A DNA stretch of 64,000 bases from Pseudomonadota bacterium (GCA_020161615.1 JAIUPD010000001.1:514875-578874); one strand, 5' to 3'. Counted from the stretch's first letter, positions 8,355 through 16,963 are shown. The notes: generated by a model not told the origin, from the sequence alone. Numbers and translations are program-made.

Positions 8355-8969
8355 TTACTGGCCCGCGCGGGCGGCAGCGGCGGCTTCGGACAGGCGGGTC
8401 TGCAGGTCGTCATAGGCGGCGGTGAACCCGGCCAGCGAGATATTGACCCGGATCGGCTGGTCGATGGCCACGAAGGGCGCGATCATGATCGTCGCCGAGG
8501 CGCCGGATTTCATGCTGTCGACTTCCTCGACCGACAGGCCCATGCGGACCACGCATCCCACCACGGTGCAGACGCGGAACCCCTCGACCCGCATCTGGCC
8601 ATCGGCCGGCTCGGTGCCGATGTAGAAGCCCATCCCCGTCGGCAGGAAGGTTTCCAGGGGCGTGGTGACGGTCGCACCGGCGGCGAATTCGGCGCCCAGC
8701 GGCAGGGCGGCGATGCTGATCTCGGCGATCGGGTTGTTGGTCTGGTCGGTCAGCAGCTGGTACATTTCGCATTGCTGCGGCTGCCCCTCGACCTCGGGCG
8801 AGCAGATGATCTGCCAGTCGCGATGCGTCGCGGCAACGACCGGCGCGCCCTGTTCGGCGGTTGCGGCCGGTGCGGCGGGCTCGGCGGTCGTCGTGTCCTG
8901 CGCCAGCGCGGGCGCGGCCAGGATTGCGGCGCCGAAAAGGCCCGAAAGCAGGGCGGAACGGAGGGTCAT
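8355..8969 (-). CDS. Invasion-associated locus B (IalB) family protein
   Basis: A 204-residue secreted protein with signal peptide MTLRSALLSGLFGAAILAAP, cut near ALAQ. The IalB domain follows: THRDWQIICSP near the start, a QQCEMYQ segment, and RVCTVVGCVVRMGL, with four cysteines that probably pair. Bartonella IalB is linked to erythrocyte entry, but homologues are common in free-living alphaproteobacteria, where the role is unknown. I took the ATG at 8969 because it follows AGAGGA at good spacing and gives a signal peptide. The open frame extending further upstream does not. Confidence 0.82.
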   Translation of the reverse strand: MTLRSALLSGLFGAAILAAPALAQDTTTAEPAAPAATAEQGAPVVAATHRDWQIICSPEVEGQPQQCEMYQLLTDQTNNPIAEISIAALPLGAEFAAGATVTTPLETFLPTGMGFYIGTEPADGQMRVEGFRVCTVVGCVVRMGLSVEEVDSMKSGASATIMIAPFVAIDQPIRVNISLAGFTAAYDDLQTRLSEAAAAARAGQ

Positions 8970-9063
8970 GGAAGCATCCTCTGGTGCGTGACTGTCGGCC
9001 TTGGGCCTAGCATGAAGACGGGGCCAAGTCAGGGGGAAATCACCCGTCCGGCAAGGCGATGAC

Positions 9064-9137
9064 GAAAAAGCGAAAGGGGCCCGCAAGCTGGACCCCTTCC
9101 GACTTTTTTGCTCCCTGTCGGACTGGCCGACTTATTG
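9064..9137 (-). ncRNA. Candidate small RNA or terminated leader upstream of the IalB-like gene
   Basis: On the minus strand a good promoter (9144-9172) is followed by about 75 bases that fold into two hairpins. The first is GTCGG / CCGAC with a 5-base loop. The second is AAGGGG(T)CC / GG(G)CCCCTT at 9074-9098, ending in TTTCGCTTTTT. The second has the form of an intrinsic terminator and lies about 100 bases before the IalB-like start codon. The stretch 8970-9279 has no convincing gene. It may be a free small RNA or an attenuated 5' leader. No known RNA family was recognised. Confidence 0.4.
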
Positions 9138-9143
9138 AACCCG

Positions 9144-9172
9144 ACGCTATGGACAAAAACTTCATGCGTCAA
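9144..9172 (-). promoter_or_regulatory. Sigma-70-like promoter
   Basis: On the minus strand TTGACG (9172-9167) is separated by exactly 17 bases from TAGCGT (9149-9144). This is one of the best -35/-10 pairs in the window and points toward the candidate small RNA and the IalB-like gene. Transcription would start near 9137. Confidence 0.55.
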
Positions 9173-9279
9173 CAGGAAATCAACGGCCCGTGATCGGGCC
9201 GCCCCCTGGGACAACAAGCCGCTGAAAGCGGGTGATTTTTCGGGCAGGGTGGCGATTTGGGCGGCGGTTTCGGCCTGGC

Positions 9280-10497
9280 TCAGGCGGCGCGCGGGCGCAG
9301 CGCAAGCCAGATCAAAGCGCCGCCGGCCAGGACGAGGAAGGGCAGCATGGCGACATTGACCAATTGCCAGCCGGTTTCCACATTCGAGCCCGAACAATTC
9401 ATCAACTGGCCCGAGCTGATCGAGGCCAGCGTGACGCCCCCGAAGACGATGGCATCGTTGACGCCCTGGATCGTTCCGCGCTCGGCCTGGGTATGCGAGC
9501 GCGCCAGCATCGTCGTTCCGCCGATGAAGCCGAAGTTCCAGCCGATGCCCAAGAGGATCAGCGCGATGAAGAAATGCTCCAGCTCGACCCCCGACAGCGC
9601 CACCGCGCCGGATCCCGCCAGGATCACCAGGCCGGCGGCGATGATCTTCTCGACCCCGAAGCGGGCGATCAGATGGCCGGTGAAGAACGAAGGCGCATAC
9701 ATCGCCAGCACATGGGCCGAGACGATGTCCGCGGCATGCGAGGTCTGGAACCCGCAGCCGACGACCGCCAGCGGCGTCGAGGTCATGACCAGGTTCATCA
9801 GCGCATAGCTGACCGTGGCGCAGATGATGGCGACGGCGATCACCGGCTCGCGCAGCAGCTGCAGGCGGCTGCGGCCCTCGCGCGGGGTGCCCTTGGGGGC
9901 GGCGACCGGGCGCGGGATGTCGAGGAAGGCAAAGAGCCACATGCCGACGAGGTTCAGCACGATGACGCCGAAATAGGTGCCCAGGAAGGGGACGACCATC
10001 GACTCGGCCGTGACCTTGACCAGCTGCGGCCCGATCACCGCGCTCAGCAGGCCGCCGGCCATGACATAGCTGATTGCCTTGGGCTTGTAGCCGTCCGAGG
10101 CGGTATCGGTGGCGGCGAAACGGTAGAAGCCCTGGGCCGACATGTAGACCCCGGTGAAAAGCGCCCCGATGACAAAGAGCGCGAAGGAGCCGTTCAGCAG
10201 CCCCAGCGCCCCGATCGCCGCCCCCAGCGCGCCGGCCAGCGAGCCCAGCACAAAGCCCTGCCGCCGCCCGCGGCGCTGCATGAAGGCAGACATTGGCGCG
10301 GCCGACAGCATCGAGCCCAGCACGCTGGCCGAGATGGGCAGCGTGGCCCAGCAGGGATTGGGCGCCAGCGATTGCCCGGCAAGACCGGCGGTGGTGAAGA
10401 TCATCGGCATCTGCGCGCCGAGAATCGCCTGGGCCGCCACCAGGACGGTGACATTGCGCTTGGCGCGCCGGTCGTCGGAAAGGGGCATCGTGCTCAT
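9280..10497 (-). CDS. MFS transporter
   Basis: A 405-residue inner-membrane carrier with about 12 hydrophobic segments and the major facilitator loop motif after the second segment (FMQRRGRRQGFVLGSLAG). Substrate is not evident. The family includes uncharacterised alphaproteobacterial carriers, some of them riboflavin transporters. No clear Shine-Dalgarno sequence precedes the ATG at 10497, and a second ATG lies 9 bases downstream. It is a single-gene unit. Confidence 0.8.
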   Translation of the reverse strand: MSTMPLSDDRRAKRNVTVLVAAQAILGAQMPMIFTTAGLAGQSLAPNPCWATLPISASVLGSMLSAAPMSAFMQRRGRRQGFVLGSLAGALGAAIGALGLLNGSFALFVIGALFTGVYMSAQGFYRFAATDTASDGYKPKAISYVMAGGLLSAVIGPQLVKVTAESMVVPFLGTYFGVIVLNLVGMWLFAFLDIPRPVAAPKGTPREGRSRLQLLREPVIAVAIICATVSYALMNLVMTSTPLAVVGCGFQTSHAADIVSAHVLAMYAPSFFTGHLIARFGVEKIIAAGLVILAGSGAVALSGVELEHFFIALILLGIGWNFGFIGGTTMLARSHTQAERGTIQGVNDAIVFGGVTLASISSGQLMNCSGSNVETGWQLVNVAMLPFLVLAGGALIWLALRPRAA

Positions 10498-10591
10498 GCC
10501 GATGGCGTAGCGCGGGCTCCGGGGGAAGGGAAGCGAAAATGTTCACACTTGAAGGAATGCCGCAGGGTGCGGGGGGCGAAGGTCCGGCCGC

Positions 10592-10695
10592 GCCACGGGC
10601 GCGTTTCGGTGAGGCCGCTCACCCCCGCGTCCCCGCCAAAGGGGACCTTCGGGTCCCTTTTGGAAACCCCCGGGACATTTTCAGAACAAAGAGGA
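10592..10695 (+). repeat. Dispersed hairpin repeat, copy 2
   Basis: The region has GCGCCACGGGCGCGTTTC at about 10592, then a hairpin with arms CCAAAGGGGACC and GGGTCCCTTTTGG (10636-10663), then the conserved tail AACCCCCGGGACATTTTCAG with AACAAAGAGGA. It matches the copy at 268-367 in order and spacing, and its first part matches 54986-55005. The rest of the 10498-10921 gap has no gene that I can support. Confidence 0.75.
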
Positions 10696-10830
10696 AGACC
10701 AAGAGGGCACGAAGCCGCCTCCGTTGCGCTCCAAATAGCCAAGGGGTGAGGGCCCTCAGGTCCGAACGCCCGAAGCGCAGGCGGCGGGCCGGATCAGACG
10801 GTAGGGCCAAGAGGGGGTGAGGGGCGATCA

Positions 10831-10855
10831 GGGGATTGTCCAGTGGACGATCCCC
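10831..10855. terminator. Hairpin, possible terminator after pleD
   Basis: Arms GGGGATTGTCCA and TGGACGATCCCC pair with a single G-T wobble around one central base. It lies about 65 bases past the stop of the minus-strand pleD gene. There is no T-run, so termination is only inferred. Confidence 0.35.
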
Positions 10856-10921
10856 CGTGCCGAAGACGGCTGCCCTTGCCCGGTCTGGCCGTAAACGGTG
10901 ATCCGCATGGGCGCCGCGGCT

Positions 10922-12310
10922 TCAGGCGGCGCTGGCGATTGTCACCTGGTTGCGGCCTTCGGCCTTGGCGTTCATCAGCGCCAGATCGGCCCGGTTCAGC
11001 GCTTCGCGCGCCGGCGATTCCTCGCCGGGGCCATGCGGCGCGGGGCCCATGGCGAGGCCCACCGAGATCGTCACCTCGACCGAGCCGCGGCCGTCGGGCA
11101 GCGGCACCGGCTCGTCACCGACCACGCGGCAGAGGCGTTCCGCAGCGAGGCGCGCGCTGCCCAGCGTCGCGTCGGGCAGCGCCACCAGGAATTCCTCGCC
11201 GCCGATCCGCGCCACCAGGTCCGAGGGGCGCAGGTTGTTGCGCAGCCGTGTCGCCACGGTTTCCAGCACGGCGTCGCCCGCCACATGCCCGAACGTGTCG
11301 TTCACCGCCTTGAACCGGTCGAGGTCCAGGACCATGATCGCATAGCGCCGTCCCTGTTCGGCGGCGCGGCTGGCGATCCGGTCCAGATGGGCCAGCGCGT
11401 AACGGCGGTTGTAAAGCCCGGTCAGCGGGTCGGTCACCGCCAGCCGCAGCCCCGTGTTCACCGCCCGCCTGAGCTGGTCGGCGCGGCGTTTGCGGGTCAC
11501 GTGCAGGGTGATGCGCAGCGCGGTTTCCTGCGGGTCGAGCGGCAGGGTCAGCAGGTCCGAGGCCCCGAGGTCGAGCGCCATGGCGGCGATGTCGGGGTCG
11601 GCCTCGGGCAGCACCAGCGCGATGGCCGCATGGCGGCTCGCCTCGCGCGCCCTGAGGTCGGCCACCAGCCGCTGGCCGGAGCCATGGCTGCCCAGATCGG
11701 CGGCGATCAGGTAGAAATCGGGCACCGCCCCCTGCGGCATGTCGCTGAGTGCGGCATTGGGGGTCATGACCGCCAGCCGCTCCTGCACATGGGGCGCGAG
11801 CGCCGCGCGCCAGGCCATGGCGATGGCGGGTTCGGCGGCGACCAGCGCCACGCGGCCGGGCATGGCAAAGACGGCTTCGCCCTCGGCCAGGTCCAGATCG
11901 CCCCAGGTTTCCGAGCGCAGCCGCAACTCGGCCTCGGTCTCGCGCGCCCGGAGGAGCGCGCGGATCCGCGCCAGCAGGATCACCTCGTTCAGGGGTTTGG
12001 TCAGGAATTCGTCCGCCCCCGCCTCCAGCGCGCTGAGGCGCGCCCGGCGGTCGTTCGACGCGGTGATGATGACCACCGGGATATGCGTCGTGGTCGGGTC
12101 GGCGCGCAACTGGCGGCAGACCTCGATCCCCGAGATATCGGGCAGCACCATGTCCAGCAGGATCAGCTTCGGCTGTTCGGCGCGCGCGACGGCCAGCGCC
12201 TCGGCCCCCGTGGCGGCCTGCAGCGTTTCATAGCAGGCTGCGTTCAACTTGACCTTGAGAATGATCCGGTTGGTGGCCAGATCGTCGACGATGAGTATTC
12301 TGCCTGACAT
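10922..12310 (-). CDS. pleD: PleD-type response regulator diguanylate cyclase
   Basis: The 462-residue protein has two receiver domains and a GGDEF domain. The first receiver (1-122) has phospho-acceptor Asp53 (LLDMVLP) and the TKPL lysine. The second (about 150-275) lacks an obvious acceptor, as in PleD. The GGDEF domain has GGEEF at 370-374 and an inhibitory RxxD (Arg361-Asp364) five residues earlier, so it should make c-di-GMP and be product-inhibited. I took the ATG at 12310 (AGGA at 8 bases) over one 33 bases upstream. It is divergent from the DUF3572 gene, and this pairing is common in the family. Confidence 0.93.
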   Translation of the reverse strand: MSGRILIVDDLATNRIILKVKLNAACYETLQAATGAEALAVARAEQPKLILLDMVLPDISGIEVCRQLRADPTTTHIPVVIITASNDRRARLSALEAGADEFLTKPLNEVILLARIRALLRARETEAELRLRSETWGDLDLAEGEAVFAMPGRVALVAAEPAIAMAWRAALAPHVQERLAVMTPNAALSDMPQGAVPDFYLIAADLGSHGSGQRLVADLRAREASRHAAIALVLPEADPDIAAMALDLGASDLLTLPLDPQETALRITLHVTRKRRADQLRRAVNTGLRLAVTDPLTGLYNRRYALAHLDRIASRAAEQGRRYAIMVLDLDRFKAVNDTFGHVAGDAVLETVATRLRNNLRPSDLVARIGGEEFLVALPDATLGSARLAAERLCRVVGDEPVPLPDGRGSVEVTISVGLAMGPAPHGPGEESPAREALNRADLALMNAKAEGRNQVTIASAA

Positions 12311-12446
12311 CGATGCTATCCTGCCTGTGCCCGCCCCGGTCATTTCGCTTGATCCCGGTGATCCGGGGGCTTAGCTGAAACGATAGCCTAACAATGGTTA
12401 ACGAAACCTTTCGTCCAGCAAACTTGCGCGCGAGATTCTGATTTTC

Positions 12447-12725
12447 ATGAGGCAAGAAGACGCCGAAATTGTGGCCGCGACCCTGCTCGCCTGGTTGACC
12501 GAGGATTCCGAGCGGCTGGGCAGCTTCCTGGGCTGGTCGGGCGAGTCTCCCGGGTCGCTCCGCTCGCGCCTTTCGGACCCCGGGCTGCTGTTGGCGGTGC
12601 TGGATTTCATCATGGGTGACGAAGCCCTCTTGCTCGAGGCCTGCCGGGCGCTCAATCTGCCGCCGGAAACCCCCGGCCGGGCGCGCGCGGCGCTGCCTGG
12701 CGGGGCCGACATGCACTGGACCTGA
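12447..12725 (+). CDS. DUF3572 family protein
   Basis: A 92-residue soluble, acidic, helical protein. It shows the family pattern of an N-terminal EDAEIVAATLLAWLTEDSERLGSFL helix pair and a PGLLLAVLDFIMGDEALLLEACRA helix. Function is unknown. It starts a plus-strand run and its stop lies 2 bases before the HAD phosphatase gene, so the two are probably co-transcribed. It is divergent from pleD. Confidence 0.8.
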   Translation: MRQEDAEIVAATLLAWLTEDSERLGSFLGWSGESPGSLRSRLSDPGLLLAVLDFIMGDEALLLEACRALNLPPETPGRARAALPGGADMHWT

Positions 12726-12727
12726 TC

Positions 12728-13414
12728 ATGAAGGGCATTCGCGGCATCCTCTTCGACAAGGACGGCACGCTCTTTGATTTCCAGGCGACCTGGGGCGCCT
12801 GGGCGCGGCAGTTGCTGGCCGAACTCTCGGCTGGGGACCCGGCCCGCGCGGCGGCGATGGCCGAGGTGATGGCCTTCGACCTTGACCGCGGGCGCTTCCG
12901 GCCGGAATCGCCGGTGATCGCCGGCACCGGCCGCGAGGTGGCCGAGCTGCTGGCCCCGCTCGCCGGCCTGACGGCCGATGCGCTGGAGACGCGGATCGCC
13001 CGTGCCGCGGCCGAGGCGCCGCTGGCCGAAGCGGTGCCCCTCAGGGCGCTGCTGGAGCGGCTGCGCGGGGCAGGGCTGAAGCTGGGCATTGCCACCAATG
13101 ATTTCGAATCCGTCGCCCGTCGCCACGTGGCCGGGGTGATCGAGCTTTTCGATTTCGTCGCGGGGTTCGATTCCGGCCATGGCGGCAAGCCCGAGCCGGG
13201 AATGCTGCTGGCCTTTGCCCGGGTGGCGGGGCTGGCGCCCTCGGCGGTGCTGATGGTGGGGGATTCCCGGCACGATCTGATCGCCGGGCGCCGCGCGGGC
13301 ATGGCGACGCTGGCGGTGCTGACCGGGGTGGCCGAGGTGGCGGATCTGGCCGATCTGGCCGATGCGGTGCGCCCCGATATCGGGCATCTGCCGACGCTGC
13401 TTGACCTGGCCTGA
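12728..13414 (+). CDS. HAD family hydrolase, phosphoglycolate phosphatase-like
   Basis: A 228-residue HAD phosphatase. Motif I is LFDKDGTLFDF with nucleophile Asp11 and Asp13, motif II is the IATND threonine, motif III is the GKPEP lysine, and motif IV is VGDSRHD. The helical cap lies between motifs I and II (subclass I). Phosphoglycolate phosphatase is the nearest well-known relative, but the substrate cannot be fixed from sequence. Confidence 0.85.
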   Translation: MKGIRGILFDKDGTLFDFQATWGAWARQLLAELSAGDPARAAAMAEVMAFDLDRGRFRPESPVIAGTGREVAELLAPLAGLTADALETRIARAAAEAPLAEAVPLRALLERLRGAGLKLGIATNDFESVARRHVAGVIELFDFVAGFDSGHGGKPEPGMLLAFARVAGLAPSAVLMVGDSRHDLIAGRRAGMATLAVLTGVAEVADLADLADAVRPDIGHLPTLLDLA

Positions 13415-13478
13415 GGCCATTTGCAATTTGTTAACGCATTCACGCGACCTTCGGGACGGTGGAGTACGGGGACTGGGA

Positions 13479-14108
13479 ATGCATGGTCTGGTCAACAAGG
13501 CGTTGCAGAGTTTCATCAGCGATGCCTTTGGCGCTGCTGTCTGGCGGGACGTGGCGCAACACGCTGGAATTACGCAACTTCTGGGCGCCGATGGCTTTGA
13601 GGCGATGCAGAGCTATGACGACGCTCTGACCGAGGCGGTGCTGGATTCCGCCGTGGTCCTGCTGCGCCGCCCGCGCGATTCGCTGCTCGAGGATCTGGGG
13701 ACCTACCTGATTTCCCACGAGCGCATGGAACCGTTGCGCCGGCTGCTGCGCTTCGGCGGTGTCAGCTTTACCGACTTTCTCTATTCGCTGGACGAACTGC
13801 AGGGGCGCAGCCATCTGGCCGTTCCCGATCTGGCCCTGCCCGACCTCGCCCTCAGCGAAGCCGGGGCGGACAGCTTTCTTCTGACCTGCTCGGACGGGCC
13901 GGTGGGCTTCGGTCATGTCATGGTCGGCATCCTGCGGGCGCTGGCCGACGATTACGGGGCGCTTGTAGTGCTGGAACACCGCGGGATCCGCCGGACCGAC
14001 GGCGCGGACGGCCCCCCCGGCACGGTAGAACTGATCGAGATCGAGGTGCATGATCCGGCCTATCATGCCGGCAGACGCTTCGACCTCGCCACCGAAGCGG
14101 CGCGATGA
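13479..14108 (+). CDS. H-NOX (heme NO-binding domain) protein, degenerate heme site
   Basis: The 209-residue protein matches the H-NOX fold end to end: it starts MHGLVNKALQSFI, has a LLEDLGTYLI helix, then FTDFLYSLDEL, then a C-terminal GILRALADDYGALVVLEHRG segment. H-NOX domains bind heme and sense NO or O2. Aligned by eye to cyanobacterial H-NOX, the proximal His position appears to be Gln108, and the heme-propionate motif YxSxR reads CSDGP. His112 lies close by. Heme binding is therefore doubtful. Its last codons overlap the start of the GGDEF gene (ATGATG), so the two are translationally coupled. Confidence 0.82.
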   Translation: MHGLVNKALQSFISDAFGAAVWRDVAQHAGITQLLGADGFEAMQSYDDALTEAVLDSAVVLLRRPRDSLLEDLGTYLISHERMEPLRRLLRFGGVSFTDFLYSLDELQGRSHLAVPDLALPDLALSEAGADSFLLTCSDGPVGFGHVMVGILRALADDYGALVVLEHRGIRRTDGADGPPGTVELIEIEVHDPAYHAGRRFDLATEAAR

Positions 14109-15148
14109 TGGAGGGGGATCTGCGCCAACCCGGCTTTCACCTCGGCCCCGGTGCCCTTGGGCAATTGATGCCGATGTATCTGTCGCTCGATGCCGCCTGC
14201 CGCATCCGGGGAGCCGGGCCGACGCTGCTGAAACTGATGGGCGAGGGGGCGGTCGGCAAGCCGCTGGAGGATGTCTTCACCCTGCGCAAGCCGCGCAGTG
14301 CAGTGCAGGCCAGCGCCCTGCTGCGCGCGCAACGGCTGCAGATGAGCCTGCGCGACGCCCCGGCCACGACCTTTAAGGGCACCGCGGTGCCGCTTCTGGG
14401 CGATGGGGTGCTCCTGAATCTCTCCTTCGGCTTCGGCGTGCGCGATGCAGTGCGCGACCATGGGCTCTCGGCCACCGATTTCGCCGATACCGACCTCGCC
14501 ATCGAACTGCTTTACCTCTACGAGGCGAAGACGGCCGTCATGGGCGAACTCACCCGCATGGCCGACCGTCTGCGCGGCGCCCGCGCCCGGGCCGAGGAAC
14601 AGGCGGCGACCGATCCCCTGACCGGCCTCGGCAACCGCCGCGCGATGGAGGCGGCGCTGCAGCGGCTGATGCGCGGGGGCGAGGGGTTTGCGCTGCTGCA
14701 TATCGACCTCGATTACTTCAAGCAGGTGAACGACACGCTCGGCCATTCCGCGGGCGATCATGTCCTGGCCGAAGTCGCCGCGCGGCTGCGGCGCAGCGTG
14801 CGCGCGGGCGATCTGGTGGCCCGCGTCGGCGGGGACGAATTCGTGATCCTGCTGGCCGGCGTCCTCGACAGCGCGGCGCTGGAACGGATCGGCGCCACGA
14901 TCTACGACCACATGCGGCTGACCATCACCCATGAGGGGCGCCCCTGTCCCATCGGCCTGTCGATCGGCGCCGTGCTGGTCGGGCCGGGCAGCGACCAGGG
15001 CGAGGCCGCGCTGGTCTCGCTGGCCGATCTGGCGCTCTATGCGTCAAAGCGGGCGGGCCGCGGCCGCATGATGCTGTGGAACCCCGACCAGGACATATCG
15101 CAGGAACTGGCCCGCGCCGATGGCGCCGAGCGGCGGGTCAGGTCTTGA
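14105..15148 (+). CDS. HNOBA-like/GGDEF diguanylate cyclase coupled to H-NOX
   Basis: The 347-residue protein has an N-terminal domain (about 15-135) resembling the heme-NO-binding-associated (HNOBA) PAS-like domain of guanylate cyclases (LMPMYLSLDAACRI, LGDGVLLNLSFG). A coiled-coil linker (about 140-168) and a GGDEF domain with GGDEF at 242-246 follow. RxxD (Arg233-Asp236) marks an inhibitory c-di-GMP site. It should make c-di-GMP under control of the H-NOX protein encoded just upstream. Its last 11 bases overlap the end of the convergent M24 gene. Confidence 0.87.
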   Translation: MMEGDLRQPGFHLGPGALGQLMPMYLSLDAACRIRGAGPTLLKLMGEGAVGKPLEDVFTLRKPRSAVQASALLRAQRLQMSLRDAPATTFKGTAVPLLGDGVLLNLSFGFGVRDAVRDHGLSATDFADTDLAIELLYLYEAKTAVMGELTRMADRLRGARARAEEQAATDPLTGLGNRRAMEAALQRLMRGGEGFALLHIDLDYFKQVNDTLGHSAGDHVLAEVAARLRRSVRAGDLVARVGGDEFVILLAGVLDSAALERIGATIYDHMRLTITHEGRPCPIGLSIGAVLVGPGSDQGEAALVSLADLALYASKRAGRGRMMLWNPDQDISQELARADGAERRVRS

Positions 15149-16304
15149 TGAACAGCGCCCCCGGCAGGGTGCTGAGCTTTTCCACCCCTCCCTCGGTGAT
15201 GAGGATCGGTTCTGTAATCTCGATCCCGCCGTCATCGAGCCAGAGCGCGGGCATGAAATGCAGCGTCATCCCCGGCTGCAGGGGCGTCAGATCCCCGCGC
15301 CGCAGCGACAGCGTGCGCTCGCCCCAATCGGGCGGGTAGCTGAGGCCGATGGAATAGCCGGTGCGGCTGTCCTTGCGGAACCCGTGCCGCCCCAGCGTCT
15401 CGTAAAACGCAACGGCCATATCCTCGCAGGTATTGCCCGGCCGCGCCTTGGCCAGCGCCGCCTCGGTCGCCTCCTGCACCGCGGCCTCGGCCCGGCGATA
15501 GGTCGCGGGCGGCTCGCCGAAGAAGAGCGTGCGCGACTGCGGGCAATGATAGCGCCGGTAAACCCCCGCAATCTCGAAGAAATGCGCCTCGCCCCGCTGC
15601 ATCGGCCGGTCGTCCCAGGTCAGATGCGGCGCGGTCGCGTCCAGCCCCGAGGGCGCCATCGGCACGATGGCCGGGTAATCGCCCCAATGTCCGCCCGCGC
15701 CGATGACCCCGGCATGCAGGATCTCCGCCACCAACCGGTTCTTGGGCATGCCCGGCTCGGCCACCTCCAGGATCCGCTTGTGCATCGCCTCGACGATCCC
15801 CGCTGCGCGCCGCATCCGGGCGATCTCGGCCGGCGATTTCACCAGCCGCTGCCAGTTCACCAGCCCCGTGGCATCGGCCAGGTCCAGGTGCTCGGCCAGC
15901 ACCGCATGGGCCTTGGCCGAGTAATAGTAATTGTCCATCTCGACGCCGACGCGCCCGCCGGCCCAGCCGTGGTCGCGGATCAGCGCGGCCAGCACCGCCA
16001 TCGGGTGCTTGTCCGGGTTCTGCACATAGCTGTCGTCATAGCCGTGGATGCAGGCGTCCTCCATCCACACCGTGCGCCGCGCGCCCGCCGCATCCATGCC
16101 CCGCCCCCACCAGAGCGGCGGGCCGGAGGGGCCGATCACCACCGCCTGATGCACATAGAAGGACCAGCCGTCATAACCCGTGGCCCAGGCCATGTTCGAC
16201 GGATCGCTGACGATCAGCGCCATGAGGCCCTGCGCCGCCATCGCCACCCGGATCCGCGCCAGCCGCGCCTCGTATTCACTCAGGGAAAAGTCGGTCTCGT
16301 CCAT
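15138..16304 (-). CDS. M24 (creatinase-fold) hydrolase, ectoine hydrolase DoeA-like
   Basis: A 388-residue pita-bread-fold protein with a creatinase N-terminal domain (SDPSNMAWATGYDGWSFYVHQ) and a catalytic half from about residue 160. The usual metal-binding Asp-Asp pair of aminopeptidases is replaced (HFFEIAGVYRRYHCPQSRT), as in metal-free creatinase-type amidohydrolases. I recall this FEIAG-YRRYHCPQSRT signature from DoeA, which opens ectoine to acetyl-diaminobutyrate. No other ectoine genes are nearby, so the substrate is inferred. The ATG at 16304 follows GAGGGGG. Confidence 0.72.
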   Translation of the reverse strand: MDETDFSLSEYEARLARIRVAMAAQGLMALIVSDPSNMAWATGYDGWSFYVHQAVVIGPSGPPLWWGRGMDAAGARRTVWMEDACIHGYDDSYVQNPDKHPMAVLAALIRDHGWAGGRVGVEMDNYYYSAKAHAVLAEHLDLADATGLVNWQRLVKSPAEIARMRRAAGIVEAMHKRILEVAEPGMPKNRLVAEILHAGVIGAGGHWGDYPAIVPMAPSGLDATAPHLTWDDRPMQRGEAHFFEIAGVYRRYHCPQSRTLFFGEPPATYRRAEAAVQEATEAALAKARPGNTCEDMAVAFYETLGRHGFRKDSRTGYSIGLSYPPDWGERTLSLRRGDLTPLQPGMTLHFMPALWLDDGGIEITEPILITEGGVEKLSTLPGALFIKT

Positions 16305-16360
16305 GGCACCCCCTCGGTCTTGCCCGAGTGTGGCACGCCAAGGGCGCTCCACCAAACCCC

Positions 16361-16420
16361 ATCTTCGTTCTGCAAATATCCACGGGGGGTATCCAAAGGG
16401 GGCCCGAGGGTCCCCTTTGG
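16361..16420 (-). repeat. Dispersed hairpin repeat, copy 3 (inverted)
   Basis: Read on the minus strand, this is the same element as at 300-367: a hairpin with arms CCAAAGGGG and CCCCTTTGG (16393-16420), followed by a CCCCCGTGGATATTTGCAG tail and AACGAAGAT. It lies between dtd and the M24 hydrolase gene. Confidence 0.72.
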
Positions 16421-16431
16421 CGAGGGGGCCC

Positions 16432-16484
16432 GGGGGGCTGCTCGCCCCCCGCTTTTTGCATTCTCTGGGGGCGAGCAGCCCCCC
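16432..16484. repeat. 18-bp perfect inverted repeat with T-run
   Basis: Arms of 18 bases (GGGGGGCTGCTCGCCCCC at 16432-16449 and its complement at 16467-16484) flank a 17-base loop. The left arm can also fold alone as GGGGGG / CCCCCC followed by GCTTTTTG. It lies 40 bases past the dtd stop and may terminate that transcript, or be part of a composite repeat with copy 3 next to it. Confidence 0.65.
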
Positions 16485-16525
16485 GCTTCCGGTCGCCCGC
16501 AGGCGACAGCCCAGGGCGAAACCGC

Positions 16526-16963
16526 TCAGAGGTCCAGCCAGATGGTCATCGGCCCGTCATTGACCAGCGCGACCTGCATCTCGGCGCCGAAGATTCCGCG
16601 CCCGACCTCGACGCCCTGCGCCGCCAGATGTCCGGCGAAATGCTCATAGAGCGCGCGGCCCAGATCCGGGGGAGCGGCGGCGGAAAAGCCCGGCCGGTTC
16701 CCGCGCGAGGTATCCGCCGCCAGGGTGAATTGCGACACGACCAGCGCGCCGCCCCCCACATCGGCCAGCGAGCGGTTGGTCTTGCCCGCCTCGTCGCGAA
16801 AGATCCGCAGTTTCAGGATCTTCTCGGCCAGGGCCTCGGCCTTGGCCTCGTCATCGCCCTGCATGGCGCAGACCAGGATCATCAGTCCCGGCCCGCAGGC
16901 GCCCACCGTCTCACCCTCGACCGCGACCGAGGCCGAGGTCACCCGCTGCACCAGCGCGCGCAT
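16526..16963 (-). CDS. dtd: D-aminoacyl-tRNA deacylase Dtd
   Basis: The 145-residue protein is full length. It carries both diagnostic motifs, [17 protein letters not shown] (the SQxT site) and NDGPMT (the GP cross-subunit motif). Dtd removes D-amino acids wrongly attached to tRNA, and glycine from tRNA-Ala. Its ATG at 16963 overlaps the stop of the zinc-ribbon gene by one base, so it is probably the last gene of the minus-strand operon that begins near 22474. Confidence 0.93.
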   Translation of the reverse strand: MRALVQRVTSASVAVEGETVGACGPGLMILVCAMQGDDEAKAEALAEKILKLRIFRDEAGKTNRSLADVGGGALVVSQFTLAADTSRGNRPGFSAAAPPDLGRALYEHFAGHLAAQGVEVGRGIFGAEMQVALVNDGPMTIWLDL

